Part shown: positions 29,093 to 36,859 of the stretch, in pieces
How positions within the stretch are numbered: position 1 is the stretch's first letter
Layout: every line of letters begins with the position of its first letter
NCBI RefSeq assembly: GCF_019583405.1
Contig: NZ_SZUU01000002.1
Span: 434,001-498,000, forward strand
DNA: 64,000 nt
Direction of reading: 5' to 3'
Source: Bacteroides fragilis
Lineage (GTDB): Bacteria; Bacteroidota; Bacteroidia; Bacteroidales; Bacteroidaceae
The notes under the pieces: model-generated
Seen by the model: the letters and a program-made list of their open reading frames with translations, nothing else
Told to the model about the DNA's origin: nothing
The model's database searches: none
Made by a program: the position numbers and the translations under genes

Positions 29093-29953
29093 TTATTCCA
29101 TATAAGCCATTGAGAACTCTTTCGGAATAAACCGCCCAACCGGGATAGGTTTGGCAGATTCAATAGCCGTATGAATTTCTCTCTTTTTGAACTCATGTCC
29201 CTTTTCTTTGGCTTGTTTCTCACATTCTTCCTCTTTGTTTTTGAGCCAATGGGTAATAAGCATCATCGCTCGGTCAACGTTGAAGGTATTTACAACAAAA
29301 GTCTGAACCCTTTCGTCTTCATTCTCCCCATCCGTGAATGTGATTTTCGTCTCAATCTGATAGAATTTCTTTTCATTGGGCTTGGAATCTCCCTCTTCTT
29401 CATCTTCTTCCGTTACAGAATCGTTTAAAAGGAATGTATCTTTTAATTCTTTGAGGGTGGCATCATCTACCTTGCGTTCTTTCAAATTGTCAGTAAGAAT
29501 CACGCAAGAATCGAACTCCTTGAGCATTGTCAAGGTGAATCCGAACATATAGTTTAGTTCGATGTAATCTTTCAAGATACTACAAGAATTCTCCAATCCA
29601 GTGGCATACAGCAGGAACTTATGTTTCTTGTCCCCTATTTGTGCCTGTGCAAGATAGGGATATAAGAATTTGTTCTCGTTCTCGAATGCCAAGCGGTTCT
29701 GGTTGCTGACTTCCACTTCCTTGATGCCGTCAGCTTCCATACTGAAACGAATTTTCGCCAAAGTGTCTTGGTCTATCAGCGTGCCACGGTCAAAAAGAAT
29801 TTCATTCCGTTCGATGGTTACTGTTTCACCTGTATCTTCATCAATGAAAGATTCCTCCCATGTTTTGAGGACACGTTTTGCAAGGTACATGTTGAGCATC
29901 TTTTTCGGGTCAGATGTCACATACCTGATTTCTGTTTTTCTTGTTTCTATCAT
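29093..29953 (-). CDS. Phage protein with a DUF4494-like C-terminus
   Basis: A 286-residue protein. The N-terminal half (MIETRKTEIRYVTSDPKKML and IRFSMEADGIKEVEVSNQNR) is unassigned. The C-terminal half, FYQIETKITFTDGENEDERV, TFNVDRAMMLITHWL and SAKPIPVGRFIPKEF, resembles the Bacteroides DUF4494 domain. An acidic linker (TEEDEEEGDS) joins them. It is in the recombination module between NinB and a tRNA-like gene. Function unknown. Confidence 0.5.
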   Translation of the reverse strand: MIETRKTEIRYVTSDPKKMLNMYLAKRVLKTWEESFIDEDTGETVTIERNEILFDRGTLIDQDTLAKIRFSMEADGIKEVEVSNQNRLAFENENKFLYPYLAQAQIGDKKHKFLLYATGLENSCSILKDYIELNYMFGFTLTMLKEFDSCVILTDNLKERKVDDATLKELKDTFLLNDSVTEEDEEEGDSKPNEKKFYQIETKITFTDGENEDERVQTFVVNTFNVDRAMMLITHWLKNKEEECEKQAKEKGHEFKKREIHTAIESAKPIPVGRFIPKEFSMAYME

Positions 29954-29955
29954 AA

Positions 29956-30393
29956 CTAAATAAATTCTTGATTTCTTTGTATTTCCTGCTGGGCATATAC
30001 CAGCATTTGATGTTCATTGGCGGCAGGCAGATAGATACCTGCCACTGATGCGCTCCAATTACGGAAGCGATCAATACTCAAAGTCATTTCACCCGTTGTC
30101 AGTTCGGCAGAACTGCGCAAGTAGGTTACTTCTTTGCCTTTCTTGTTGACCGTCTTTCTCTCAAACAAATCACGGTTGCAAGTCCTCTTATAGAAGTCAA
30201 TTTTTGCTTCATCGAGGCTGCAACCGTATTCACTACCGAAATACCCTAAAAGAAGATGTAAATAGCTGTTTTGTGCGAGTGTGCGGTTGGGGAGCTTCTT
30301 CTTTACTTCCACAACCGCACGTTCTTTGAACAGCTTGTTTACATACTCTTTAAACTTGGGTATTTGGTATTCATTCTTCAAGTCGAACAGCAT
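29956..30393 (-). CDS. NinB-type recombination protein
   Basis: A 145-residue protein with the NinB (lambda Orf) pattern: VEVKKKLPNRTLAQNSYLHL is the signature (RT..QN...H), then YGCSLDEAKIDFYKRTCNRD, and MTLSIDRFRNWSASVAGIYL. Orf binds ssDNA-binding protein and helps load the recombinase. It follows the DUF3127 protein gene by 3 bases, in keeping with that role. Confidence 0.85.
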   Translation of the reverse strand: MLFDLKNEYQIPKFKEYVNKLFKERAVVEVKKKLPNRTLAQNSYLHLLLGYFGSEYGCSLDEAKIDFYKRTCNRDLFERKTVNKKGKEVTYLRSSAELTTGEMTLSIDRFRNWSASVAGIYLPAANEHQMLVYAQQEIQRNQEFI

Positions 30394-30396
30394 ACG

Positions 30397-30849
30397 CTAA
30401 AAAGGCAAATCGTCTTTTGCATTTCCATTCGCATCAACCGTAGGCGGGAAATTCTGCGATGGTTGCTGATAGGTCGGCTGCAGTGCTGGCTGCTGAACCG
30501 GTGCAGTCTGTAAGGATTGCGATGCACCGCCACGCCCTTCTATTTTATAGCACCGAATAGATGCCATGCGCTTAAGTTCCCCGTCCTGATTCGTCCAAGA
30601 GCGCCCCTGCAATACAAATGATATGGTTACCACATCGCCCTGATTAAAGCGGTCCAGTTCTGCACATTTGTCACCGGAGAACTCCAACGGAAGAATATTT
30701 TCGTATTCATTACGCTCGCCCGTATAAGGGTCGTAAGTAGTTGCATCCAAAATAAATTCTCGCTTAGTGAATGAATTTCCTCCGCTTTTTGATGGTATTT
30801 GGACGGTCTGACCGATTTCGATTATCCGTCCGGTTATATGATTTGCCAT
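30397..30849 (-). CDS. DUF3127 single-stranded-DNA-binding-like protein
   Basis: A 150-residue protein starting MANHITGRIIEIGQTVQIPS (OB-fold first strand), with ILPLEFSGDKCAELDRFNQG and VVTISFVLQGRSW as core strands and a Gln/Pro-rich tail ending in DDLPF, the acidic tip used by SSBs to recruit partners. DUF3127 proteins act as SSB-like factors in Bacteroidota phages by inference. ATG 30849 is chosen over 30891, which would enter the homing endonuclease gene. Confidence 0.85.
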   Translation of the reverse strand: MANHITGRIIEIGQTVQIPSKSGGNSFTKREFILDATTYDPYTGERNEYENILPLEFSGDKCAELDRFNQGDVVTISFVLQGRSWTNQDGELKRMASIRCYKIEGRGGASQSLQTAPVQQPALQPTYQQPSQNFPPTVDANGNAKDDLPF

Positions 30850-30878
30850 TAGTTTTCTCCTCCAAATATCTTTTTTAA

Positions 30879-31409
30879 TTAATATTTCCATATAAATCCA
30901 TACGAAGTCTTACTTCTTCCACAGCAACAATTTTGAATAGGTGAACTTTGGAATCCGTTACTTACTGCTGCTGATTTCAACGAAGGATATTTCTTAACGA
31001 AGTGACCAGATTTGGTATATTGATAGACTGGCACACCATTAGCTTTCCCCTTACGCTCTTGGAGCGTTCCATAATTCATATTGTATGAATGTGTACACCA
31101 TTCAAGATTTTCAACTCTGTTATTGGATTTATTTTCGTCTTTATGATTTATTTGAGTATAGTTATTTGGATTTTGAATGAAAGCTAAAGCCACCAATCTG
31201 TGAACGCTATGCGTTTTATGAATGCCATTCTTTGTTAGAACAACAGAACGATACCCATGACTATCAGAAGGCGTTAATATCTTTTCTTCAAAATGTGTTA
31301 CAGCTCCGTTTCTTATAAATTCTTTAGGCATAGATTTTATTCTGCCTAAAGATGATACCTCATAAAGACCTTCATAATCTTTAATAGGCTTCCAAATTTC
31401 ACTACTCAT
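30879..31409 (-). CDS. NUMOD4-HNH homing endonuclease, copy B
   Basis: A 176-residue protein with NUMOD4 (WKPIKDYEGLYEVSSLGRIK), the HNH core (VHRLVALAFIQNPNNYTQIN and HKDENKSNNRVENLEWCTHS), and a C-terminal NUMOD1-type helix (KSAAVSNGFQSSPIQNCCCG). It is the same family as copy A at 11824 but is embedded in the recombination operon, overlapping the nuclease gene by 8 bases. Selfish free-standing endonuclease. Confidence 0.85.
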   Translation of the reverse strand: MSSEIWKPIKDYEGLYEVSSLGRIKSMPKEFIRNGAVTHFEEKILTPSDSHGYRSVVLTKNGIHKTHSVHRLVALAFIQNPNNYTQINHKDENKSNNRVENLEWCTHSYNMNYGTLQERKGKANGVPVYQYTKSGHFVKKYPSLKSAAVSNGFQSSPIQNCCCGRSKTSYGFIWKY

Positions 31410-32157
31410 TATTTGATATAATTTTGGTATCGGTGATTAATTCTCTGTTTTCTTCCAAGAACCGGATAAATTCCTCACAATGATTAGTGAGAATAGGTAT
31501 ATCACGTTCCGGGTTGAAAACGTATGTCTCAGTATAGGTGTCCACCATATAACCGCCTTTGTTGAACTCTACGATATTGTATTCAAACGTCCGCACATCC
31601 GAACCGTTCTGCATAAGAGCGTATGGATAAACCAGATGTTGGTGATGGTCTTTGAACTTTCCTACAGTATAACTGCCAGTTGTCTTGATGTCATGAACAC
31701 TGGTCGGCATCAATTCGTCTATCAGACCGTATACCAATACGTCACCGAAAGCAGTATGCAGGATTGCTTCTACCCTCTGTTGGGTCAATGCGCCTTTAAA
31801 GTAATCGGCAAACTCACGGCAAAGAGAAATAGGGAAAACAAATGTACGGTTGTTATAAACAACTGTATAACAAGTATTTTCTGTATTCCTTTCTACATAC
31901 ATCTCGTTTGGCTTGCGATTTTCGATTAGAGCATCTACCAATTCATTAAAGGCTGTGCCCTTATCAGCAGCTTCACTATCAAAAGGCTTGCGATTGATAC
32001 GGTCTATTAGTTCGTGAAACTGTTGTTCGTGAAATTCTTCGGGAGTGTGGGGTGGATTTTCTGACCACCCCCAATACTTATCCCAAATCACATCACTATT
32101 CAGATATCCCCAAAAGGCATCAAGAATCGTGGCGTAAAAACGATATTTAGGCTGCAT
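31402..32157 (-). CDS. PD-(D/E)XK nuclease
   Basis: A protein of about 251 residues (start MQPKYRFYATILDAFWGYLN). The catalytic core is at GLIDELMPTSVHDIKTTGSY (Asp and the D-x-K of VHDIKTT), preceded by FGDVLVYG and followed by HHQHLVYPYALMQNG, the QxxxY motif typical of Cas4/RecB-type phage exonucleases. It would act as the 5'-3' exonuclease of the Sak4 recombination set. An in-frame upstream start at 32184 overlaps the Sak4 gene. Confidence 0.8.
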   Translation of the reverse strand: MQPKYRFYATILDAFWGYLNSDVIWDKYWGWSENPPHTPEEFHEQQFHELIDRINRKPFDSEAADKGTAFNELVDALIENRKPNEMYVERNTENTCYTVVYNNRTFVFPISLCREFADYFKGALTQQRVEAILHTAFGDVLVYGLIDELMPTSVHDIKTTGSYTVGKFKDHHQHLVYPYALMQNGSDVRTFEYNIVEFNKGGYMVDTYTETYVFNPERDIPILTNHCEEFIRFLEENRELITDTKIISNNE

Positions 32158-33079
32158 CTGAATAAGTTTTTGTTTCTTTATCAAATACTAACCCCAAAGA
32201 GTTCACTTTGGCGGCAAACAAACTTCTCGCTTTCATCAAAGAACTACCAACGTGTTCAAATTCATTAATGTGAGAAGCAAATTCATTAGCAGAATTGGCA
32301 TCAGTGATAAATTCAATACTCTCTTTGATTTCTTCTATCACCTTATCGTATTTCTCTTGTGCTTCTTTCTTGGCGGCAAGCATACCCAAATACGAATTGA
32401 TTATTCTGGTAGTGATAAAGTCGTTTTTGGCAGTCGGATTGCCATTCTTGTCAAGGATGGTAGGAACCTCCATCACTGAAGGAAGATTGCAAGTGTTCTT
32501 ACCGTCATTTCTTGAAGTAGGATCAAAAGTTATAGTGCGTCTCTGTATGCCTCTCTCGCTCTTCATTTCGAGATAACCGAGCAAATCCAGTTCAGTAACG
32601 ATGGAGTTGTAGGACTTCTCACGCAAAGCAGGGATAAACACAGTGTCGTCACCCTCTTTTCTCGTGTCACGGTGGGCGACAAAAATAATATGCTTATTCA
32701 GACTTGAGAGTGTTCTTGCCATCCATGAAAACTCAGCATTAATACCACTCCAATCCCTGATAGACGGTTGCCGGCTGCCACATTTATAAGTAATAATGAA
32801 ATCCATCATCTTCCCAATGGTATCTACTACCATTGTCTGATAATCCGATAAATCTTCTTGCAAAACCTGTTGAACATCATTCCATGAAGTGACCTGTACG
32901 GTATCTATGTTTTCCAGATGCGCCATATTCATGCGTTTAACACCATTATCAAAGTCTAATAACAAAGGCTTCGGAGCACTCAATGCTACTGTACTCTTTC
33001 CCATACCTGCTTGACCGTAAATCATCATCTTTACGGTGGTGGGGATTACTAATTCATTCGATTTCTTAATTAAGGACAT
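32147..33079 (-). CDS. Sak4-type RecA-like ATPase
   Basis: A 310-residue protein. Walker A is GQAGMGKST (residues 22-30), with MIYGQAGMGKSTVALSAPKP and then DTIGKMMDFIITYKCG as Walker B region. IIFVAHRDTRKEGDDTVFIP is a sensor-like strand typical of Sak4/AAA_24 phage annealases. C-terminal helical tail (KVIEEIKESIEFITDANSAN). It promotes single-strand annealing with an SSB partner in known Sak4 proteins, matching DUF3127 downstream. The ATG follows ATGATT. Confidence 0.85.
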   Translation of the reverse strand: MSLIKKSNELVIPTTVKMMIYGQAGMGKSTVALSAPKPLLLDFDNGVKRMNMAHLENIDTVQVTSWNDVQQVLQEDLSDYQTMVVDTIGKMMDFIITYKCGSRQPSIRDWSGINAEFSWMARTLSSLNKHIIFVAHRDTRKEGDDTVFIPALREKSYNSIVTELDLLGYLEMKSERGIQRRTITFDPTSRNDGKNTCNLPSVMEVPTILDKNGNPTAKNDFITTRIINSYLGMLAAKKEAQEKYDKVIEEIKESIEFITDANSANEFASHINEFEHVGSSLMKARSLFAAKVNSLGLVFDKETKTYSDAA

Positions 33080-33098
33080 AATCATAAAATTTAAAGGG

Positions 33099-33419
33099 TT
33101 ATTTACTAATTTCTTTCATTTCAGCTTTCGCCAGTGGAGACAACGTTTTCATATAATTACACTTGAAAGCTGCCGCATCCAGTTCAACTACATTGTATCG
33201 AACACCTGAGCGAACCTTTCCATCGGCATCCTTGTACCTCTTTACAATGCCTTCTTTGACCCATTTTGCAACATTCCCCTTTCCATAAGAAATGTGAGCT
33301 TGATTTTGGGTTATAAATTTGGGCTCTTTGAACGAATCAATGCGTTCTTCCTTTCTACCTAATCCCTTAGCGTAGTCCACCAGTTTAAATAAAACTTCCT
33401 CCGGCATCTGTATTATCAT
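33099..33419 (-). CDS. Excisionase-like DNA-binding protein
   Basis: A 106-residue basic protein. FKEPKFITQNQAHISYGKGN is followed by VAKWVKEGIVKRYKDADGKV and RSGVRYNVVELDAAAFKC, a helix-turn-helix and wing arrangement of the MerR/excisionase type. It could be the phage excision factor or a replication protein. It overlaps the LuxR-like gene by 35 bases. Confidence is modest because no close family is recognised. Confidence 0.5.
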   Translation of the reverse strand: MIIQMPEEVLFKLVDYAKGLGRKEERIDSFKEPKFITQNQAHISYGKGNVAKWVKEGIVKRYKDADGKVRSGVRYNVVELDAAAFKCNYMKTLSPLAKAEMKEISK

Positions 33420-33777
33420 AAGACCTCCTTATTCTTTCTGTTCGTTCCACTCTCGTTCTTCTTCCTTTTCTCATATCGCCTTGTTCGTGATAAAGCGAAA
33501 AAGAAAACACACATAATAGACAGCAGGCAACCACCGTACGGCTAATGGGTGAAAAGTTCATCGTTAAACTTATACCCGATATTCTCTCAAACACAAGCGT
33601 TGCAAGCTCTCTCCCGTTCCTTAATTGAAGAACCTCAAATGCTTTTTGTAGTTGGTTGTTTATCGTGCTAACCGCCCGGCATTTGAGATCAGCAATTTCT
33701 TTCTTTTCATACCCTTGTGCATACATCCGTGCTGTAATCTCGCATTCGGGTGTTAGTTCAGTTAATACTCTTTCCAT
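33385..33777 (-). CDS. LuxR-type HTH protein with a membrane segment
   Basis: A 130-residue protein. The N-terminal 65 residues form a LuxR/GerE-type helix-turn-helix (CEITARMYAQGYEKKEIADL then KCRAVSTINNQLQKAFEVLQ). A hydrophobic stretch at about 80-97 (VVACCLLCVFSFSLY) follows, with a very basic tail. The combination suggests a membrane-linked regulator; similar small regulators are common in Bacteroides phages. ATG preceded by ACACGATT. Confidence 0.65.
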   Translation of the reverse strand: MERVLTELTPECEITARMYAQGYEKKEIADLKCRAVSTINNQLQKAFEVLQLRNGRELATLVFERISGISLTMNFSPISRTVVACCLLCVFSFSLYHEQGDMRKGRRTRVERTERIRRSYDNTDAGGSFI

Positions 33778-33796
33778 AATCGTGTAAATTAGACCA

Positions 33797-34018
33797 CTAC
33801 TTAGTCATGTTATTGACGATATACATAGAATTGGTGTACTTATTCTTCGAAATGGTATATACATTCTTACCACCCGGAGCTACAACACCTTTTTCTCTCA
33901 ATTCCTTGTTTATCTCATGGGCCTCTTGCCTGTAGCCAGTTACCTCAACTTCTGATAGCGGGATAATCTTCTGTTTTCCCGGCTTTACTTTTAAAATCGT
34001 TTCTCTGATTGTTGCCAT
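33797..34018 (-). CDS. Hypothetical protein (73 aa)
   Basis: A 73-residue basic protein starting MATIRETILKVKPGKQKIIP with a helix (EVTGYRQEAHEINKELREKG) and end YTISKNKYTNSMYIVNN. It looks like a small DNA-associated protein. It follows the tRNA-like gene at 34047 by 29 bases. No known family. Confidence 0.5.
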   Translation of the reverse strand: MATIRETILKVKPGKQKIIPLSEVEVTGYRQEAHEINKELREKGVVAPGGKNVYTISKNKYTNSMYIVNNMTK

Positions 34019-34046
34019 AAAACTTATTGTTTAATTAATGATTTGT

Positions 34047-34127
34047 GGATGGTAGAGGAGTCGAACCTCTCTCAATCATGCCAATTGGTTGCGCAACACG
34101 AAGCTCTAACCGATAAGCTAACCATCC
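34047..34127 (-). tRNA. tRNA-like gene with an irregular anticodon region
   Basis: Minus-strand acceptor GGATGGT/ACCATCC (perfect), D arm GCTT-ATCGGTTA-GAGC, and T arm AGAGG-TTCGACT-CCTCT all fit a tRNA of 81 bases. The part between D and T arms (32 bases, starting TTCGTGTTGCGCAACCAATT) does not form a normal anticodon arm: the best stem is CAAT/ATTG with loop TGGCATG, which lacks U33. The same peculiarity, an abnormal centre with intact outer arms, is seen at 28082 and 28914. Confidence 0.45.
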
Positions 34128-34130
34128 GGA

Positions 34131-34302
34131 ATAAGAAAGGTGTACTATTCTCACGAACGGCACACCCAGTACAAACACAAAATAAAACACGACAAACAAA
34201 ACATCTAAACGTCTGCCTGTACGGTATTTCCTTGCTATCGGCCGGATAGTAGGTCGCTAAGCATACAGAGTTCAAGCTCAAAGACTACCAGCCCTCAGAC
34301 GT
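34131..34302. other. Non-coding stretch with foldable elements
   Basis: No gene seen. It holds a hairpin GGTGTAC/GCACACC (34139-34166, one G.U) and a long-range perfect 9-bp stem AAACGTCTG (34207-34215) with CAGACGTTT (34296-34304). Inside the latter, CTATC/GATAG forms a further hairpin (34235-34249 region). Confidence 0.5.
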
Positions 34303-34482
34303 TTAATTTGTTCTTAATTCCCTGAATGCAAGTATCACAAACGAAACGCATCCAATAAAAATGATACTCATTATTGTAATAGAGAATGTTTTCATAGGAC
34401 TGTAAGTAGTAATAGCCCCATATAGCATACCAATAGCACATATTGTCACCAGTATAGCTAAGATAAATTGAATTAGTTTCAT
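34303..34482 (-). CDS. Small membrane protein (59 aa)
   Basis: A 59-codon frame starting at ATG 34482 (preceded by ATAATT). Two hydrophobic helices (IQFILAILVTICAIGMLYGA and FSITIMSIIFIGCVSFVILA) and a short basic end (FRELRTN). Size and two-helix build resemble holins or small membrane regulators. It is the frame best matching the start context; an 84-codon frame overlapping it in another register looks non-biological. It is surrounded by structured non-coding sequence. Confidence 0.6.
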   Translation of the reverse strand: MKLIQFILAILVTICAIGMLYGAITTYSPMKTFSITIMSIIFIGCVSFVILAFRELRTN

Positions 34483-34853
34483 AATTATGTATATTAGTTA
34501 GTGCCTGTACCCCCATTGAAGAAAAGCTGTTATGCTTGGTAGAACTCATATTTCAAGTTCAGTACAGGCTATATGTTCGAAAACAGTACGGACGCCCAAC
34601 CCGTTTTCTTACTGCTCTGGGACGATTCTTTGCGGTGTTTTCTATTAATTGTTATACATTGTACAGCTCGCAAGCTCCAACTTGCTTATGTACGTTCGTT
34701 ATCTTTGGTCAACCTTGTACAGCTTATAGTATTACACCGTAAAGGTTTTCACAATCTTGTCAAAGAGCTTAATCAATAGCGCCCTACCCGATTCTCGCTA
34801 TCGGTTGCCGTTCAATCCGTCAGTAGGGCTGTCGTGCGTTGCATAACCGTGTA
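34483..34853. ncRNA. Structured non-coding stretch (possible small RNAs)
   Basis: No convincing gene. It contains a perfect 8-bp closing stem GCCTGTAC (34503-34510) with GTACAGGC (34562-34569) enclosing GAACT/AGTTC, and a second unit GCCCTAC (34781-34787) with GTAGGGC (34823-34829) next to a 5-bp stem/7-base loop (CCGAT..ATCGG). On the minus strand this gives an acceptor-like stem beside a T-arm-like hairpin, in the manner of the tRNA-like genes nearby. Could be small RNAs or tRNA remnants. Confidence 0.4.
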
Positions 34854-35099
34854 TTATGCGTATCGGCTCAAACCTTGAACCTCACAAAGAGCATCGTAAT
34901 CCATACCGCTATCTTCACCTGAGTCAGAACCTAAAAGAATAGTTTCATAAGTCTCAATCTCTTCTTTTATCACCTCGATAATATCAGCCTTACAATCTAC
35001 GTTGTAAACTCTACAAGCAGTTTCTTCGTCCATGCCCTCAACTGCTACCAAGTCCCTGCGAAGAGCATTTAAACCTTGTTCTAATTCATAAGTAGTCAT
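34854..35099 (-). CDS. Hypothetical acidic protein (81 aa)
   Basis: An 81-residue protein starting MTTYELEQGLNALRRDLVAV, helical and strongly acidic (GSDSGEDSGMDYDALCEV at the end). Such acidic phage proteins may mimic DNA, but nothing specific shows that here. The second gene of the leftward early unit after the DUF2693 protein, 11 bases apart. Confidence 0.5.
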   Translation of the reverse strand: MTTYELEQGLNALRRDLVAVEGMDEETACRVYNVDCKADIIEVIKEEIETYETILLGSDSGEDSGMDYDALCEVQGLSRYA

Positions 35100-35110
35100 A
35101 ATTTTAAGTA

Positions 35111-35437
35111 TTAAGCAATTGATAATAAATTAGCTTTTTTATAGCACCTGAACTCGCCACGCTCTGTATCATAGTAAGTCTGGACGGTATCATTCTTCGC
35201 TCTCTTGTCATTGCCTGTTATGGCGGGCATCAACTTTTCATTGAGTGTACCATACGCCTCTCTTACAGAACCGTCTACTTTTTTGAAATAAAACTTGACG
35301 ATCTTCTTTTTCATCTCAGCTTTCAATTTCATGTTTACCCAAGCAGACTTTAGAGCTTCAGACATTGAAAAGCCATTCTTTCTTACGAACTGCCAAGCCA
35401 ATGACATTACTTCGTGTAAAAATTCTCTTGTTTTCAT
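35111..35437 (-). CDS. DUF2693-type protein, copy B
   Basis: A 108-residue protein with the same build as copy A at 11224: helix VMSLAWQFVRKNGFSMSEAL then WVNMKLKAEMKKKIVKFYFK and a C-terminal GEFRCYKKANLLSIA against EEYRCFKKCNLIKIA. First gene of the leftward early operon, directly under the promoter opposite the repressor, the place of cro-like or early regulators. Function unknown. Confidence 0.65.
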   Translation of the reverse strand: MKTREFLHEVMSLAWQFVRKNGFSMSEALKSAWVNMKLKAEMKKKIVKFYFKKVDGSVREAYGTLNEKLMPAITGNDKRAKNDTVQTYYDTERGEFRCYKKANLLSIA

Positions 35438-35530
35438 AATCGTGCGTTTTTAATATGTTTATACTATTGCTTATAAGAAGCAAAATTCGTTTCTTTGCAA
35501 AAGTGATTAGGTTATCACTGTTTGATGATG

Positions 35531-35538
35531 CAAATATA
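35531..35538 (-). promoter_or_regulatory. Leftward early promoter -7 box
   Basis: Minus-strand TATATTTG, about 95 bases before the DUF2693 start. It lies next to the first AATATTGCA operator, so repressor binding would block it. Confidence 0.65.
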
Positions 35539-35540
35539 CT

Positions 35541-35616
35541 ACAATATTGCAGTATTACAATAAATACAATGCAATATTGCATGTTTTTAATTTTTATTAA
35601 TACTTTAATATTGCAG
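35541..35616. promoter_or_regulatory. Repressor operators: three AATATTGCA boxes
   Basis: AATATTGCA occurs at 35543-35551, 35573-35581 and 35607-35615. The middle copy is part of a perfect 14-base palindrome, ATGCAATATTGCAT (35569-35582). Spacing of 30 and 34 bases (about three helical turns) suits cooperative binding. They lie between the repressor gene start (35620) and the opposite early promoter, as in a CI/Cro-type switch. Confidence 0.7.
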
Positions 35617-35619
35617 TAC

Positions 35620-36297
35620 ATGACTACAGAAGAGTTATTCAGCAAAGCAGAAGAAGTTATTAAGTTACTTAGAGAAAGCAAGTTATCCAACTATGTGATA
35701 TCAAAGCAGACCCATATATCACAAAGTACATTGGGTAATTACAAAAATGGGAAAACCAAACCAACACCTGCAAATACTGAAATACTACTGCAATTTTTCA
35801 GTAGTGAGAATGCATTAGCAATTGAGAATGAAGCGATACCATTAAACCAAAATTATATAATAAACGTACCTCTCGTGAACCAATACGCACAAGCCGGATA
35901 TATATGCGGCTTCCAAGATGCTGCATACATAGCTACACTACCTACTATACCATTCATTATTGACCATGAAGCAAAAGGAAACTATGTCGCATTTGAGGTC
36001 AGAGGAGACAGTATGAATGATGGAACAGAAGAAAGCTATCTTGAAGGAGATAGGCTTCTTTGTAGAGAAATAGCTCCCTATCTATGGGCAGAGTCTAAAT
36101 TGCATATCCGGAAATGGGATTTCGTTATTGTACATGAAGGCGGAATTTTGGTAAAACGAATAATAGATCATGATGTAGAAAATCATACTATCACAATACA
36201 CTCTTTGAATGATATGTATCCTGACAGAGTTATTGATTTGGCAGAAGTTAAACAAATCTTCAATGTGATAGAATTGCAAAGACCAAGAAGAAGGTAG
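35620..36297 (+). CDS. S24-type (LexA/CI-like) phage repressor
   Basis: A 225-residue protein. The N-terminal helix-turn-helix (LSNYVISKQTHISQSTLGNY, residues 22-41) is followed by a linker. The C-terminal S24 peptidase domain has cleavage site Ala92-Gly93 (QYAQAGYICG), nucleophile Ser131 (RGDSMND) and Lys179 (ILVKRI). It would maintain lysogeny and self-cleave on DNA damage. The ATG at 35620 is chosen since upstream codons would overlap the operators. Confidence 0.9.
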   Translation: MTTEELFSKAEEVIKLLRESKLSNYVISKQTHISQSTLGNYKNGKTKPTPANTEILLQFFSSENALAIENEAIPLNQNYIINVPLVNQYAQAGYICGFQDAAYIATLPTIPFIIDHEAKGNYVAFEVRGDSMNDGTEESYLEGDRLLCREIAPYLWAESKLHIRKWDFVIVHEGGILVKRIIDHDVENHTITIHSLNDMYPDRVIDLAEVKQIFNVIELQRPRRR

Positions 36298-36381
36298 TTT
36301 AAAAGCTTAATATACAAACTATTAAAACTGACACTATGAAATTCAATCCATATACATGGGACTTATAAATAATAGAATATA

Positions 36382-36855
36382 ATGAATAATACATCAATTG
36401 GAATAAGAGTAAAGCCTGATTGCATTATTTACTCCATAATAAAAGAAGAAGGCGAGGAGCGAGAAATTATCCTAATAGACAAGGTTAATGTTCCTATCGC
36501 TCTCCAAGTACCAGAACAACTTAAATTTATCAGAAGTACATTTTTAGATATAATATTTGAGAATCAGGTTAATTTAGCCTGTATAAGAGTAACGGAATCA
36601 ACTGCACAGAAGATTTCCATCGAACGAATCAATATAGAAGCTATTATACAAGAACTGATTGCAAGCTCAAGCATTGAGAAATATTATATAGGACAAATTT
36701 CTACTATATCTGCCAAACTAGGGATAGCACGTGAAAACTTTAAGCCATTAATTGATAGTAAGGCAAAAGACTGTGAATTTTTCAATGACTGGAACGAATA
36801 CAACAAAGAAGAAAAAGAATCCTTATTAGCAGCGTTAAGTGCATTTAATATCTAA
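36382..36855 (+). CDS. RNase H-like (RuvC/DUF3010-like) protein, unknown
   Basis: A 157-residue protein. The order of strands and helices (TSIGIRVKPDCIIYSIIKEE, then LIDKVNVPIALQVPEQLKFI and LACIRVTESTAQKI) suggests an RNase H-like fold like that of RuvC-type proteins, but no complete set of catalytic acids is seen (the first strand has Lys-Pro-Asp). It sits 4 bases before the kinase and is surely its operon partner. Regulatory or defence module by context. Confidence 0.5.
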   Translation: MNNTSIGIRVKPDCIIYSIIKEEGEEREIILIDKVNVPIALQVPEQLKFIRSTFLDIIFENQVNLACIRVTESTAQKISIERINIEAIIQELIASSSIEKYYIGQISTISAKLGIARENFKPLIDSKAKDCEFFNDWNEYNKEEKESLLAALSAFNI

Positions 36856-36859
36856 GAAC

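Noticed and set aside
34295..34549. 84-codon frame overlapping the small membrane protein
   Set aside because: Rich in Tyr/Asn/His with no start context; the 59-codon frame at 34303-34482 has the phage's start context and two clean membrane helices.
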